Assembly (NCBI RefSeq): GCF_008801605.1
Contig: NZ_VZPJ01000001.1
Span: 1,215,704 to 1,279,703 of the forward strand
Direction: 5' to 3'
DNA from: Pseudomonas brassicacearum subsp. brassicacearum
GTDB lineage: Bacteria; Pseudomonadota; Gammaproteobacteria; Pseudomonadales; Pseudomonadaceae
DNA: 64,000 nt
The notes under the pieces were generated by a model that was not told the origin of the DNA, ran no database searches, and was given only the letters and a program-made list of their open reading frames with translations. Positions 17,597 to 38,575 of this stretch are shown here, one piece after another; position 1 is the first letter of the stretch, and each line of letters starts with the position of its first letter. The position numbers and the translations under genes are program-made.

Positions 17597-19324
17597 ATGC
17601 GTCGATTGTTTTTGCTGTGGCTGTTCCTGATCTCGGGCCTGGCCCAGGCCGCCAATCCCTTCGAGACCAAACCCGATTTCCTGCCGGTGGAAAAGGCGTT
17701 CGTGTTTACCTCCGAACGCCTGGACTCCGGTGAAACCCAGCTGTTCTGGCAGATCGCCGATGGGTACTACCTGTACCAGCAGCGCCTCAAGTTCGATGGC
17801 CTGGCCGAGGCGCAGAAACCCAAGCTGCCGGAGGGTGAAGCCCACAGCGACGAGTTTTTCGGCGACCAGCAGGTCTATCGCCAGGCGCTGGAGCTGAAGA
17901 TTCCGGCCGGTGCCACGGGCAAGATCAAGGTCGGCTTCCAAGGCTGCGCCGACGCCGGCCTGTGTTATCCACCCCAGACCCAAGTGGTCGACCTGGGGGG
18001 CAGCGCACCGGTGGCGGCCAGCGGCGAGGCGCCGGACCAGGCCCTGGCCAGCGGCCTGCAACAACGGGCCTTGGGCTGGAGCCTGCTGGTGTTCTTCGGC
18101 CTGGGCCTGCTGCTGGCGTTCACCCCCTGTTCGCTGCCGATGCTGCCGATTTTGGCCGGGCTGGTGGTGGGCAGCGGTGCCGGGCCGAGACGCGGCCTGG
18201 CCTTGGCCGGCAGCTACGTGATCAGCATGGCCCTGGTTTACGCCGCCATGGGTGTGCTCGCCGCGCTGTTGGGGGCCAATCTTCAGGCGCTGCTGCAACA
18301 ACCGTGGCTGCTGGGCAGCTTCGCGGCCGTGTTCGTGTTGCTGGCACTGCCGATGTTCGGCTTCTTCGAATTGCAATTGCCGGCCGCCCTGCGTGACCGC
18401 CTGGAAAACGCCGGGCGCCAGCAGCGCGGTGGCAGCCTGGTAGGCGCCGGTATTCTCGGGGCGCTGTCCGGCCTGTTGGTGGGCCCGTGCATGACCGCGC
18501 CGCTGGCTGGCGCGCTGTTGTATATCGCCCAGAGCGGCAATGCGCTGCACGGCGGGCTGATCCTGTTCACCATGGGCATCGGCATGGGCCTGCCACTGTT
18601 GCTGTTGGTGACCGTGGGCAACCGCTTCCTGCCCAAGCCCGGTGCCTGGATGGACCTGCTCAAGGGCGTGTTCGGCTTCCTGTTCCTGGGCACCGCGCTG
18701 CTGATGATTCGTCCGATCATCGACGGTTCGTTGTGGGTCGGCCTGTGGGGCGTGCTGATGTTGATTGCCGCCTACAGCGCCTGGCGCCAGACCGAAGGGT
18801 TCGGCCGCATCGCCTATGTCTGCGGCAGCGCCTCGTTGCTGTTCGGCCTGTGGGGCAGCCTGCTGGTGATTGGCGCAGCAGGCGGCGGCGATGACTTCTT
18901 CCAACCCCTGAAGGTCTACGCCGGCACCGAAGGCCGCGCGACCGTCAGTGCCCACGATGCGTTCGTCACGGTCAACGAGCCCGCCACCCTGCAACGGGAA
19001 CTGGATGCCGCCAAGGCCCAGGGCCAGTGGGTGCTGCTGGACTACTACGCCGATTGGTGCGTGTCCTGCAAGATCATGGAAAAACAGGTCTTCGGCCGCA
19101 GCGAAGTGCTCGACGCCCTGAGCGGTGTGCGCCTGCTGCGCCTGGACGTCACCGCCGACAGCCCTGCCAGCCGCGAACTGCTGGGCCGTTACCAAGTGCC
19201 GGGGCCGCCGAGCCTGCTGTGGATCGGCGCCGACGGTGAAGAGCGCCGCAGCCAGCGGATCACCGGGGAAGTCGACGCCAAGGCGTTCCTGGAGCGCTGG
19301 AACCTCACCCGGGACGCGCGCTGA
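17597..19324 (+). CDS. dsbD: Thiol:disulfide interchange protein DsbD
   Basis: Moves electrons from cytoplasmic thioredoxin across the inner membrane to periplasmic Dsb proteins. The 575-residue protein has a signal peptide (about 1-19, ending GLAQA), the N-terminal alpha domain with CADAGLCYPP, a central membrane domain of about eight segments with the cysteines in TPCSLPMLP and GPCMTAPLAG, and a C-terminal thioredoxin-like domain with CVSC (YADWCVSCKIMEK). The start ATG follows TTTATCC and has AAGG 9 bases upstream. The stop overlaps the next start (TGATG), so dsbD and dsbE are coupled. It is divergent from dsbR. Confidence 0.94.
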   Translation: MRRLFLLWLFLISGLAQAANPFETKPDFLPVEKAFVFTSERLDSGETQLFWQIADGYYLYQQRLKFDGLAEAQKPKLPEGEAHSDEFFGDQQVYRQALELKIPAGATGKIKVGFQGCADAGLCYPPQTQVVDLGGSAPVAASGEAPDQALASGLQQRALGWSLLVFFGLGLLLAFTPCSLPMLPILAGLVVGSGAGPRRGLALAGSYVISMALVYAAMGVLAALLGANLQALLQQPWLLGSFAAVFVLLALPMFGFFELQLPAALRDRLENAGRQQRGGSLVGAGILGALSGLLVGPCMTAPLAGALLYIAQSGNALHGGLILFTMGIGMGLPLLLLVTVGNRFLPKPGAWMDLLKGVFGFLFLGTALLMIRPIIDGSLWVGLWGVLMLIAAYSAWRQTEGFGRIAYVCGSASLLFGLWGSLLVIGAAGGGDDFFQPLKVYAGTEGRATVSAHDAFVTVNEPATLQRELDAAKAQGQWVLLDYYADWCVSCKIMEKQVFGRSEVLDALSGVRLLRLDVTADSPASRELLGRYQVPGPPSLLWIGADGEERRSQRITGEVDAKAFLERWNLTRDAR

Positions 19325-20193
19325 TGCTGACGTTTACCTTGGGCACCTTTGCCATCGCCCTCAACCACCTGTTGCTCATCAGCGCCCTGGCGCTGGCGAC
19401 CTTCGTGGGCTGGCGAGTGGCCAAGCGCGGTGGCGAAAACCCCGAGTCGGTGCTGTTCGTGCTGTTTCTACTGGGCCTGCTGGCCGCACGGATCGGCTTC
19501 GTCGTCGCCTATTGGCAACATTACCGGGACGACCCGTGGCAGATCGTCGACCTGCGCGACGGTGGCTTCCTGGCCTGGCCGGGCATCGTGGCGCTGCTGA
19601 TTGGCGCCTTGCTGTGGGCCCGGCGCCGTCCGCCCCTGCGCCGGCCATTGGGCTTTGGCGTCGGCAGCGGCTTGCTGTTCTGGCTGGTGGCGACCCTGTC
19701 ATTGACGATTTATGAACAAGGCACCCGGCTGCCGGACATCACCCTGCGCACCGCCGACGGCGCGACCGTGAAACTCACCGATTACCAGGGCGGCCCCCTG
19801 GTGATCAATCTATGGGCCACCTGGTGCCCGCCCTGCCGGCGTGAAATGCCGGTGCTCGAAGAAGCCCAGCAACAACGTCCAGACCTGACCTTCCTGTTCG
19901 TCAATCAGGCCGAAAGCATGCAAAGCGTCAGCACCTACCTCGCCACCCAAGGCCTGAGCCTGGACAACGTGTTGTTCGATGGCAGCGGTCGTCTCGGCCA
20001 GGCTGTCGGCTCCATGGCCCTGCCGACGACCCTGTTCTACAGCGCCGATGGCCGCCTGCTGGGCAGCCACCTGGGGGAATTGTCGGAAGCGAGCCTGGCT
20101 CGCGCCCTGGAAAACTTCGAAACGCCGGACTCGTCCACGACGCCCCACTCCGCCACAAGGAAAACGCCATGCCCCGCCTCCGCCACCTGCTGA
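19324..20193 (+). CDS. dsbE: TlpA/DsbE-like membrane thioredoxin
   Basis: A 289-residue fusion of an N-terminal membrane part with about four hydrophobic segments (residues 1-130) and a periplasmic thioredoxin fold of the TlpA/ResA type with the active site CPPC (NLWATWCPPCRREMP, about residue 175). The cis-Pro loop is ALPTTLF. It would be kept reduced by DsbD and act on periplasmic protein disulfides or on DsbG. The start overlaps the dsbD stop. The 3' end overlaps dsbG by 25 bases in another frame, and the last ~20 residues look like low-complexity read-through of that overlap. The name follows the dsbDEG operon of P. aeruginosa. Confidence 0.85.
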   Translation: MLTFTLGTFAIALNHLLLISALALATFVGWRVAKRGGENPESVLFVLFLLGLLAARIGFVVAYWQHYRDDPWQIVDLRDGGFLAWPGIVALLIGALLWARRRPPLRRPLGFGVGSGLLFWLVATLSLTIYEQGTRLPDITLRTADGATVKLTDYQGGPLVINLWATWCPPCRREMPVLEEAQQQRPDLTFLFVNQAESMQSVSTYLATQGLSLDNVLFDGSGRLGQAVGSMALPTTLFYSADGRLLGSHLGELSEASLARALENFETPDSSTTPHSATRKTPCPASATC

Positions 20194-20936
20194 CCCTGGC
20201 CGTTGCCGCCGCACTGTCGCAGGCCCCGCTGCTCCAGGCCGAAGAATTGCCCGCAGCCATCAAGAAGATCGAAGCCAAGGGCGCAAAAATCGTTGGCACC
20301 TTCGACGCGCCGGACGGCTTGCGCGGTTACGCGGCGCAATACCAGAACCGTGGCATGGCGCTGTACCTGACCCCGGATGGGCAACACGTCCTGCTGGGCA
20401 ACCTGTACGACGCCGACGGCAAGGACCTGAGCGCCGAGCCACTGCAAAAACTGGTTTATGCACCGATGGCCAAGGCCATCTGGGCGAAGATGGAGGGCAG
20501 CAACTGGATCGCCGACGGCAACAAGGACGCACCGCGCACGGTGTACCTGTTCAGCGATCCGAACTGCCCGTACTGCAACATGTTCTGGGAACAGGCACGG
20601 CCCTGGGTCAAGGCCGGCAAGGTGCAGTTGCGTCACATCATGGTGGGCATCATCCGCGAAGACAGCCCGGGTAAATCCGCTGCCTTGCTGGCGGCCAAGG
20701 ACCCGGAAAAAGCCCTGGCCGAGCATGAAAAGGCCGGCAAGGGCAGCCCGCTCAAACCGCTCAAGGACATACCGCCGGCCATCCAGGCGAAACTGGACGC
20801 CAACCAGCAGTTGATGGACGAACTGGAACTGTCCGCCACCCCGGCAATTTTCTATCTGGATGAAAAAGGCGAACTGCAACAACAGCAAGGCGCGCCGTCA
20901 CCGGACAAACTGGCGAAGATTCTCGGGCCCAAGTGA
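20169..20936 (+). CDS. dsbG: Thiol:disulfide interchange protein DsbG
   Basis: Periplasmic disulfide isomerase/reductase of the DsbC/DsbG family, 255 residues. It has a signal peptide (about 1-22, ending LLQAEELP), an N-terminal dimerisation region to about residue 80, and a thioredoxin-fold domain with the active site CPYC (FSDPNCPYCNMFW, about residue 135) and cis-Pro SATPAIFYL. The ATG lies inside the 3' end of dsbE, so translation is probably coupled. It is the last gene of the operon; a REPIN begins 22 bases after the stop. Confidence 0.93.
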   Translation: MPRLRHLLTLAVAAALSQAPLLQAEELPAAIKKIEAKGAKIVGTFDAPDGLRGYAAQYQNRGMALYLTPDGQHVLLGNLYDADGKDLSAEPLQKLVYAPMAKAIWAKMEGSNWIADGNKDAPRTVYLFSDPNCPYCNMFWEQARPWVKAGKVQLRHIMVGIIREDSPGKSAALLAAKDPEKALAEHEKAGKGSPLKPLKDIPPAIQAKLDANQQLMDELELSATPAIFYLDEKGELQQQQGAPSPDKLAKILGPK

Positions 20937-20958
20937 CTGGCCTCCACTGCAGACCCCT

Positions 20959-21047
20959 TGTGGGAGCGAGCTTGCTCGCGATAGCGGCAGATCAGTCAGC
21001 ATTGATATGACAGACACACCGCAATCGCGAGCAAGCTCGCTCCCACA
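20959..21047. repeat. REPIN, GCGAGC subtype
   Basis: Inverted REP pair with a spacer of about 40 bases between dsbG and the convergent alpha/beta-hydrolase gene. Confidence 0.9.
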
Positions 21048-21093
21048 GGGGCTTTGCATCGGTCACAAAATCCCTGTTCGCGATGACGGCGGA

Positions 21094-21900
21094 TCAGTTG
21101 CGCAATAACCCCAGCAATGTCCGATTCACGAATTCAGGGTTCTCCAGGTTGGAGATGTGCCCCGCCTCCGGAATCAGTATATGTGGGCAACCGATCAACT
21201 CGGCCATCTCCATGGACTCGGACGGCGGACGCGGTTTGTCCTGGTCGCCACACATCACCACCGTGCGCTTGGCATCCAGTTCATGCAGGCGCGGCAGGAT
21301 GTCGTCCCGACCGAAAATGATCCGCCCCAGCGGCACGATACTGTCGCGCAGGCGATCGGTCGGCAACGCGGCCAGCGCGGCGCGAAACTGCTGATAGAGC
21401 GCCGACTGCGGGTCGATCCCCGGCCGGAAGAAGATTGGCACGATGATGTCCAGCAACGGCTCGGGAACGCTGCCGCTGGCTTCGATCTTGTCGAACAACG
21501 AGAAGTAGTACTGGCGGGTCGGTTCCGGCTCGACACCGACGTAGGTGTCCATCAATACCAGCGACAGCACGCGCTCAGGCGCCGCCAGCGCCAGCCGTGC
21601 CCCCCACATCCCGCCCACTGAGAGCCCGAGCAGGTTGAAACAGTCGATGCCCAGGTGATCCATCAATGCCAATGCCTGACGAGCCAGGTCGTCCAGGGAG
21701 GTCATGCCCTCAGGCAAACGCCCGGACTGGCCGTGCCCCCACAAGTCCAGGGCGATGACCCGGTAATGTTGGGACAACACCTCGATCTGCGGCGCCCACA
21801 TGGTGTGGTCCCACAGATAGCTGCTGCCCAGCAGCACCACCGGGCCCTGGCCTTGGTCCAGGTAGTGAAGCGGTTGTCCGTCAATGATTGAAAAGGGCAT
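21094..21900 (-). CDS. Alpha/beta-hydrolase, enol-lactonase-like
   Basis: A 268-residue single-domain alpha/beta-hydrolase. The nucleophile elbow is GLSVGG (Ser about residue 94), the acid is likely in VVMCGDQDKP, and the catalytic His is in PEAGHISNLE. The N-terminus MPFSIIDGQPLHYLDQGQGP is a typical cytoplasmic start, with GGAGGTC about 8 bases upstream of the ATG. It resembles 3-oxoadipate enol-lactonases and haloperoxidase-like enzymes but sits alone, so the substrate is not known. It lies between dsbG (convergent) and the 3' end of pvdL (same strand). Confidence 0.8.
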   Translation of the reverse strand: MPFSIIDGQPLHYLDQGQGPVVLLGSSYLWDHTMWAPQIEVLSQHYRVIALDLWGHGQSGRLPEGMTSLDDLARQALALMDHLGIDCFNLLGLSVGGMWGARLALAAPERVLSLVLMDTYVGVEPEPTRQYYFSLFDKIEASGSVPEPLLDIIVPIFFRPGIDPQSALYQQFRAALAALPTDRLRDSIVPLGRIIFGRDDILPRLHELDAKRTVVMCGDQDKPRPPSESMEMAELIGCPHILIPEAGHISNLENPEFVNRTLLGLLRN

Positions 21901-21997
21901 GGGTGACCTCCTTGTTTGTGTCTGGAAAAAGCCCTGGGAGACTGAGCTGTGCAGGCTGAGCAGTCAACCTTTGAGCCGGCAGTGCCTATGCTGCCCT

Positions 21998-22092
21998 CAT
22001 CGCGGGCAAGCCTTGCTCCCACAGGGTTGATGCTCGAACACAAATACTCTGTTCACAGCTGATCCCTGTGGGAGCAAGGCTTGCCCGCGAAG
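21998..22092. repeat. REPIN, GGGCAAGC subtype
   Basis: CATCGCGGGCAAGCCTTGCT at the left and its mirror CAAGGCTTGCCCGCGA at the right enclose about 40 bases. The core carries GCCCGCGA instead of GCTCGCGA and the pair points outward, opposite to most copies in the window. It lies 24 bases beyond the pvdL stop. Confidence 0.88.
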
Positions 22093-22115
22093 GGGTCCTT
22101 ATAGACGCCGCAAAA

Positions 22116-35102
<12,987 letters not shown>

Positions 35103-35148
35103 GGGGGTTTCCTGCCTGGATTCGGCTTGCAAGTTGTCACCCATGGGA

Positions 35149-35172
35149 ACGGATAGTCCCGACAAATAATTA
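35149..35172 (-). promoter_or_regulatory. PvdS-dependent promoter (iron-starvation box) for pvdL
   Basis: Minus strand reads CTAATT, then 16 bases after TAATT comes CGT. This is one mismatch from TAAAT-N16-CGT, and the box lies 47 bases before the pvdL ATG, a usual distance. Confidence 0.75.
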
Positions 35173-35287
35173 GTCGAGGAGCCTACTCACCGAGGCATCG
35201 AACCGAAGCATCCGCCAGCCACGCGCCGCGGCAATGAGTCGCAGCATCAAGGCTGGACGCTGCATCATCAATAATTCTTCTTCTCAA

Positions 35288-35316
35288 TTGACAATCATTA
35301 TCATTAAGCCTAATTT
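35288..35316 (+). promoter_or_regulatory. Sigma-70 promoter of pvdS with Fur operator in the spacer
   Basis: TTGACA (35288-35293), a 17-base spacer and TAATTT (35311-35316) form a strong promoter. The spacer reads AATCATTATCATTA, a good match to the Fur consensus half GATAATCATTATC. Iron-loaded Fur would block RNA polymerase here, the known logic for pvdS. Confidence 0.85.
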
Positions 35317-35385
35317 GGCGCTCGATGTGTAGGACGAGTGCGGCATCCGGACGTCCTGCTAACTTTTTGCAGCAAGGTGAATTCC

Positions 35386-35934
35386 ATGACGGAACAAGTA
35401 TCCACAAGCAGGTGCGACTCACCGTTACTCCAGGCATTCGTGGACAACCGATTGATCCTGGTCAAGATCGCGGCACGCATTACCGGCTGCCGATCCCGTG
35501 CCGAAGATGTGGTGCAGGACGCGTTTTTCCGGCTGCAATCGGCGCCCCAGATCACCTCCTCGTTCAAGGCGCAGCTCAGCTATCTGTTCCAGATCGTGCG
35601 CAACCTGGCGATCGACCACTACCGCAAGCAGGCGCTGGAACTGAAATACTCGGGGCCGGAAGAGGAAGGGTTGAACGTGGTGATCCAGGGTGCTTCGCCA
35701 GAAACCTCCCATATCAACTTTTCCACGCTGGAGCACATCGCCGACGCGCTGACCGAACTGCCCAGCCGCACCCGCTATGCCTTCGAGATGTATCGCCTGC
35801 ATGGCGTGCCGCAGAAGGACATCGCCAAGGAGCTGGGTGTCTCGCCGACCCTGGTGAACTTCATGATCCGCGATGCCCTGGTGCATTGCCGCAAGGTGTC
35901 GGGGGTTCGGGGGGATACCTTCGCCCGGCGGTGA
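35386..35934 (+). CDS. pvdS: Iron-starvation ECF sigma factor PvdS
   Basis: Sigma factor that drives pyoverdine genes from TAAAT-N16-CGT promoters. The 182-residue protein has region 2 (SRAEDVVQDAFFRLQSAPQI, then YLFQIVRNLAIDHYRKQ) and region 4 (GVPQKDIAKELGVSPTLVNF). The sequence is very close to P. aeruginosa PvdS as I remember it. The ATG at 35386 has AAGGTG about 6 bases upstream; an open extension of 16 codons lacks a ribosome site. It is divergent from pvdL; pvdG, which lies between pvdL and pvdS in P. aeruginosa, is absent here. Control is by Fur through the promoter overlap, and by anti-sigma FpvR elsewhere in known strains. Confidence 0.96.
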   Translation: MTEQVSTSRCDSPLLQAFVDNRLILVKIAARITGCRSRAEDVVQDAFFRLQSAPQITSSFKAQLSYLFQIVRNLAIDHYRKQALELKYSGPEEEGLNVVIQGASPETSHINFSTLEHIADALTELPSRTRYAFEMYRLHGVPQKDIAKELGVSPTLVNFMIRDALVHCRKVSGVRGDTFARR

Positions 35935-35956
35935 TATGAGGTGTCAGTTCCGGCCC

Positions 35957-36564
35957 CATCGCGGGCAAGCCTTGCTCCCACAGGTTTTTCTGGCAGGCAA
36001 ATAGTGTGTGAAGCCCGGAGCCAGTGGGAGCAGCCTTGCTCCCACTGGTTTTTCTAGCGGGCAAATAGTGTGTGAAGCCCGAAGCCTGTGGGAGCAGCCT
36101 TGCTCCCACTGGTTTTTCTGGCGGGCAAATAGTGTGTGAAGCCCGGAGCCTGTGGGAGCAAGCCTTGCTCCCACTGGTTTTTCTAGCGGGCAAATAGTGT
36201 GTGAAGCCCGAAGCCTGTGGGAGCAGCCTTGCTCCCACTGGTTTTTCTGGCGGGCAAATAGAGTGTGAAGCCCGGAGCCTGTGGGAGCAAGCCTTGCTCC
36301 CACTGGTTTTTCTGGCGGGCAAATAGTGTGTGAAGCCCGGAGCCTGTGGGAGCAAGCCTTGCTCCCACTGGTTTTTCTGGCGGGCAAATAGTGTGTGAAG
36401 CCCGGAGCCTGTGGGAGCAGCCTTGCTCCCACTGGTTTTTCTGGCAGGCAAATAGTGTGTGAAGCCCGGAGCCTGTGGGAGCAGCCTTGCTCCCACTGGT
36501 TTTTCTGGCGGGCAAATAGTGTGTGAAGCCCGGAGCCTGTGGGAGCAAGGCTTGCCCGCGATGG
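35957..36564. repeat. Nine-unit tandem array of REP-type hairpins, 64-bp period
   Basis: A REP at each end (CATCGCGGGCAAGCCTTGCT and its mirror) encloses nine near-identical spacers (TTTTTCTGGCGGGCAAATAG, then TGTGTGAAGCCCGGAGCC) separated by eight hairpins of the form GTGGGAGCAGCCTTGCTCCC. Units are 64 or 65 bases and differ at a few positions (GCGGG/GCAGG, GGAGCC/GAAGCC, CAGCC/CAAGCC). Each hairpin is followed by TGG and five T, so each looks like a terminator on the plus strand. It fills the whole gap between pvdS and the convergent acetyltransferase gene. Open frames on the minus strand merely translate the repeat. Confidence 0.92.
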
Positions 36565-36599
36565 CGGCCTGATGACCACTACCTGCCCCATGCCAAACC

Positions 36600-37613
36600 T
36601 CACATCAATCCACACCGATCAAAAAACCGCTCACGCCCCAGGATCATCAGCGCCGCGCGCTTGTGGGGGAAATCGAATTCCTTTTCACAATGGAAGCACT
36701 GGTTGTGCAGGTGCCCGATCATCCGGGCATTGTCGGCCCGGGGCTCGGCGACCACGCGCTGGGTGCGCGGGTCGTCCAGGAACAGGTAATGCACCAGCGC
36801 CGACAACCAGCTCGCCACCTTGTGCGGCCCCCGGTGTTGCTCTTCGCCCACCAGCATGTGGATGCCGCGATCGTAGTTGCCGGCGTCATAGAACGGCGCG
36901 ATCCGATCTTCCTTGGCCCAATAGGTTTCGAAATAAGCGAACGGCTGGTCATCGAAGCAGCCGATCAGGGTCAAGACCCGGGGATCGGCCTGCAGCTTGC
37001 CCAGGTACTCGCGATGCTGTTCCAGGCTCCCCTCCTCCTGCCAGAAGCTCGCCACTCGCGGGCTGTTCTGCCAGCGGTTGAAACGCGTAAGGTCCTGCTC
37101 GATTTCCAAGGTGCGCAAGGACACCCAGGCGCCCAGCCGCGCATCGAAACGCCGGTACACCTCGCCACGAGGCTTGATGGGCCGGCGTGGATGGCGCTGG
37201 CCATCGGTGATGATCATGTGTTGTGGATAACTGCCGTTGAACGACACTCCCAGCCAGGGCTGCGGCAATTGCCAGAACATCGTGCGCTCGCAAATGTATT
37301 CACCGGCACGTTCAGTGGCTGTCAACAAACCGCTGAGCAAGGCTTCGCCTGGGCGCTCGTCGAGGTGCCAGGTCAGGCGCTGGCAGTCGGAGTCGCGAGC
37401 AAACAGCCAATAGCAGGCCGCCCACAGCGCCGGGCCCACCGGTCGATCGTCGAGTTCCTGCAAGTGCACGTGCAGCTCGGGACCGCGCGCAAGGCGCAGC
37501 CGGATCAGCGGCGCACCTTCGAGCATCAGGCTCAGGTGGCGTTCGGTTTCATCGGCGCCGAGGCGACGGCCGCCGGGCAAGGGCAACGTCGTCGGGGGGT
37601 TGAGGTTGGACAT
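36600..37613 (-). CDS. Siderophore-type N-acetyltransferase (hydroxyornithine acetylase-like)
   Basis: A 337-residue protein whose C-terminal half (about 165-330) is a GNAT acyltransferase of the IucB/RhbD siderophore family: WQNSPRVASFWQEEGSLEQH, YFETYWAKEDRIAPFYDAG, DRGIHMLVGE, then VVAEPRADNARMI and EKEFDFPHKRAALM. Members acetylate N-hydroxylated lysine or ornithine. A full-consensus PvdS promoter lies 38 bases upstream, which argues that it acts in pyoverdine synthesis, probably acetylating N5-hydroxyornithine (the role of PvdYII in some strains). It converges on pvdS across the hairpin array. If right, this strain's pyoverdine should contain acetyl-hydroxyornithine. The family is clear; the substrate is inferred. 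Confidence 0.8.
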   Translation of the reverse strand: MSNLNPPTTLPLPGGRRLGADETERHLSLMLEGAPLIRLRLARGPELHVHLQELDDRPVGPALWAACYWLFARDSDCQRLTWHLDERPGEALLSGLLTATERAGEYICERTMFWQLPQPWLGVSFNGSYPQHMIITDGQRHPRRPIKPRGEVYRRFDARLGAWVSLRTLEIEQDLTRFNRWQNSPRVASFWQEEGSLEQHREYLGKLQADPRVLTLIGCFDDQPFAYFETYWAKEDRIAPFYDAGNYDRGIHMLVGEEQHRGPHKVASWLSALVHYLFLDDPRTQRVVAEPRADNARMIGHLHNQCFHCEKEFDFPHKRAALMILGRERFFDRCGLM

Positions 37614-37650
37614 GGGAGGGGCTCGCGTATTCGTCGGTAGTCAACGTGGG

Positions 37651-37674
37651 ACGTGAGCCAGGAAGGGAAATTTA
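37651..37674 (-). promoter_or_regulatory. PvdS-dependent promoter (iron-starvation box) for the acetyltransferase
   Basis: Minus strand reads CTAAATTTCCC, and CGT follows TAAAT after exactly 16 bases, a full consensus match 38 bases before the ATG. It lies between the acetyltransferase start and the stop of the upstream binding-protein gene. Confidence 0.8.
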
Positions 37675-37683
37675 GTGGCGCAT

Positions 37684-38460
37684 TCAATGGGAATGCATGG
37701 GCACCAGATGAATCTGGTAGGGCTGGAAAATCTTCAGCAACTGACCGTTATCCCGCAACATTTGCAGCAACTGCGCAAACGCCTCACTGGAAATGGGCGC
37801 CTGTGGGCGGATCAGCGCGTAATGGTGGTAGACCTGATCGATGCGTTCAGACACCAGCAATTGCGGGCCGACTTCGGGGTTGCGCAACACGTAATCGTTG
37901 AGGTACGAACGGGTCACCAGGGCGATATCCGCGCGCCCGCGCAAGACCATCAGCAGGTTGCTGTCGTGGGAGTACGTCAGCGTGGCGTTGTATTGGCCGG
38001 TAAGGAACTTGGGATCGGCGTTGAATTCGGCAAAGGCATAGTGATAACCGCTGAACAGTGCCAGGCGCTTGCCCCTGAGGTCGGTGAAATAACTTTGCTG
38101 TCGATCCGGCTCGCGCTGGGCGACGAAGACTTCCGCATCCTCCAGCCCCATGTCTACCGAGGTGTGCGGCACGTCCTGCCAGCCCCAGGCCGGGTTCTCG
38201 AAGATCGCCATGTCGACCCGGCCCTGCTTGAAATCATTGAAGCGGCGCGGGATCGATGTCGGCACCAGCACGAACTGATAGTCGGTTTGCGCCTGGTTCA
38301 AGGCCTCCACCATTTGCGGCAGCAGGCCGGTGTCGGCGCCGTTCTCGGGACGAACGGTATAAGGCGGAAAATGCGCCGCGCCGATCCGTACCAGTTGCGC
38401 TGCCTCGGTCGGCAACGCCAGCAAAACGGCCAGAGCAGCCAGCACCAGACGCGAGGTCAT
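37684..38460 (-). CDS. Periplasmic substrate-binding protein (SBP_bac_3-like)
   Basis: A 258-residue secreted binding protein. The signal peptide (MTSRLVLAALAVLLALPTEA) is followed by a type II binding fold beginning VRIGAAHFPPYTVRPENG, with a central RFNDFKQGRVDMAIFENPAW stretch and a C-terminal domain ending HLVPMHSH. No permease or ATPase gene adjoins it, so it may be an orphan sensor-like binding protein. The ATG at 38460 is preferred; one at 38466 adds two residues and neither has an ideal ribosome site. It lies just upstream of the PvdS-controlled acetyltransferase on the same strand, but that gene has its own promoter. The ligand is unknown. Confidence 0.75.
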   Translation of the reverse strand: MTSRLVLAALAVLLALPTEAAQLVRIGAAHFPPYTVRPENGADTGLLPQMVEALNQAQTDYQFVLVPTSIPRRFNDFKQGRVDMAIFENPAWGWQDVPHTSVDMGLEDAEVFVAQREPDRQQSYFTDLRGKRLALFSGYHYAFAEFNADPKFLTGQYNATLTYSHDSNLLMVLRGRADIALVTRSYLNDYVLRNPEVGPQLLVSERIDQVYHHYALIRPQAPISSEAFAQLLQMLRDNGQLLKIFQPYQIHLVPMHSH

Positions 38461-38575
38461 CCCCATCGGCGAAAACGTCAAGATAACCCACTCCCCAAAA
38501 GTCCCATCAATAACAATCAAGCTAGGCGGTTTCAGCCACTTAGCCAGCCACTCGGTCATTCAAGGCACTGCTCGA

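Noticed and set aside
35957..36564. CRISPR-like array
   Set aside because: The period is regular, but the spacers are copies of one another rather than unique, the repeats are REP hairpins, and no cas gene is in the window.
35861..36615. Open frames of about 120-220 codons on the minus strand coding for a repetitive protein
   Set aside because: They only translate the 64-bp hairpin array; three overlapping frames are open at once, there is no ribosome site, and the terminal parts run into REP sequence or pvdS antisense.
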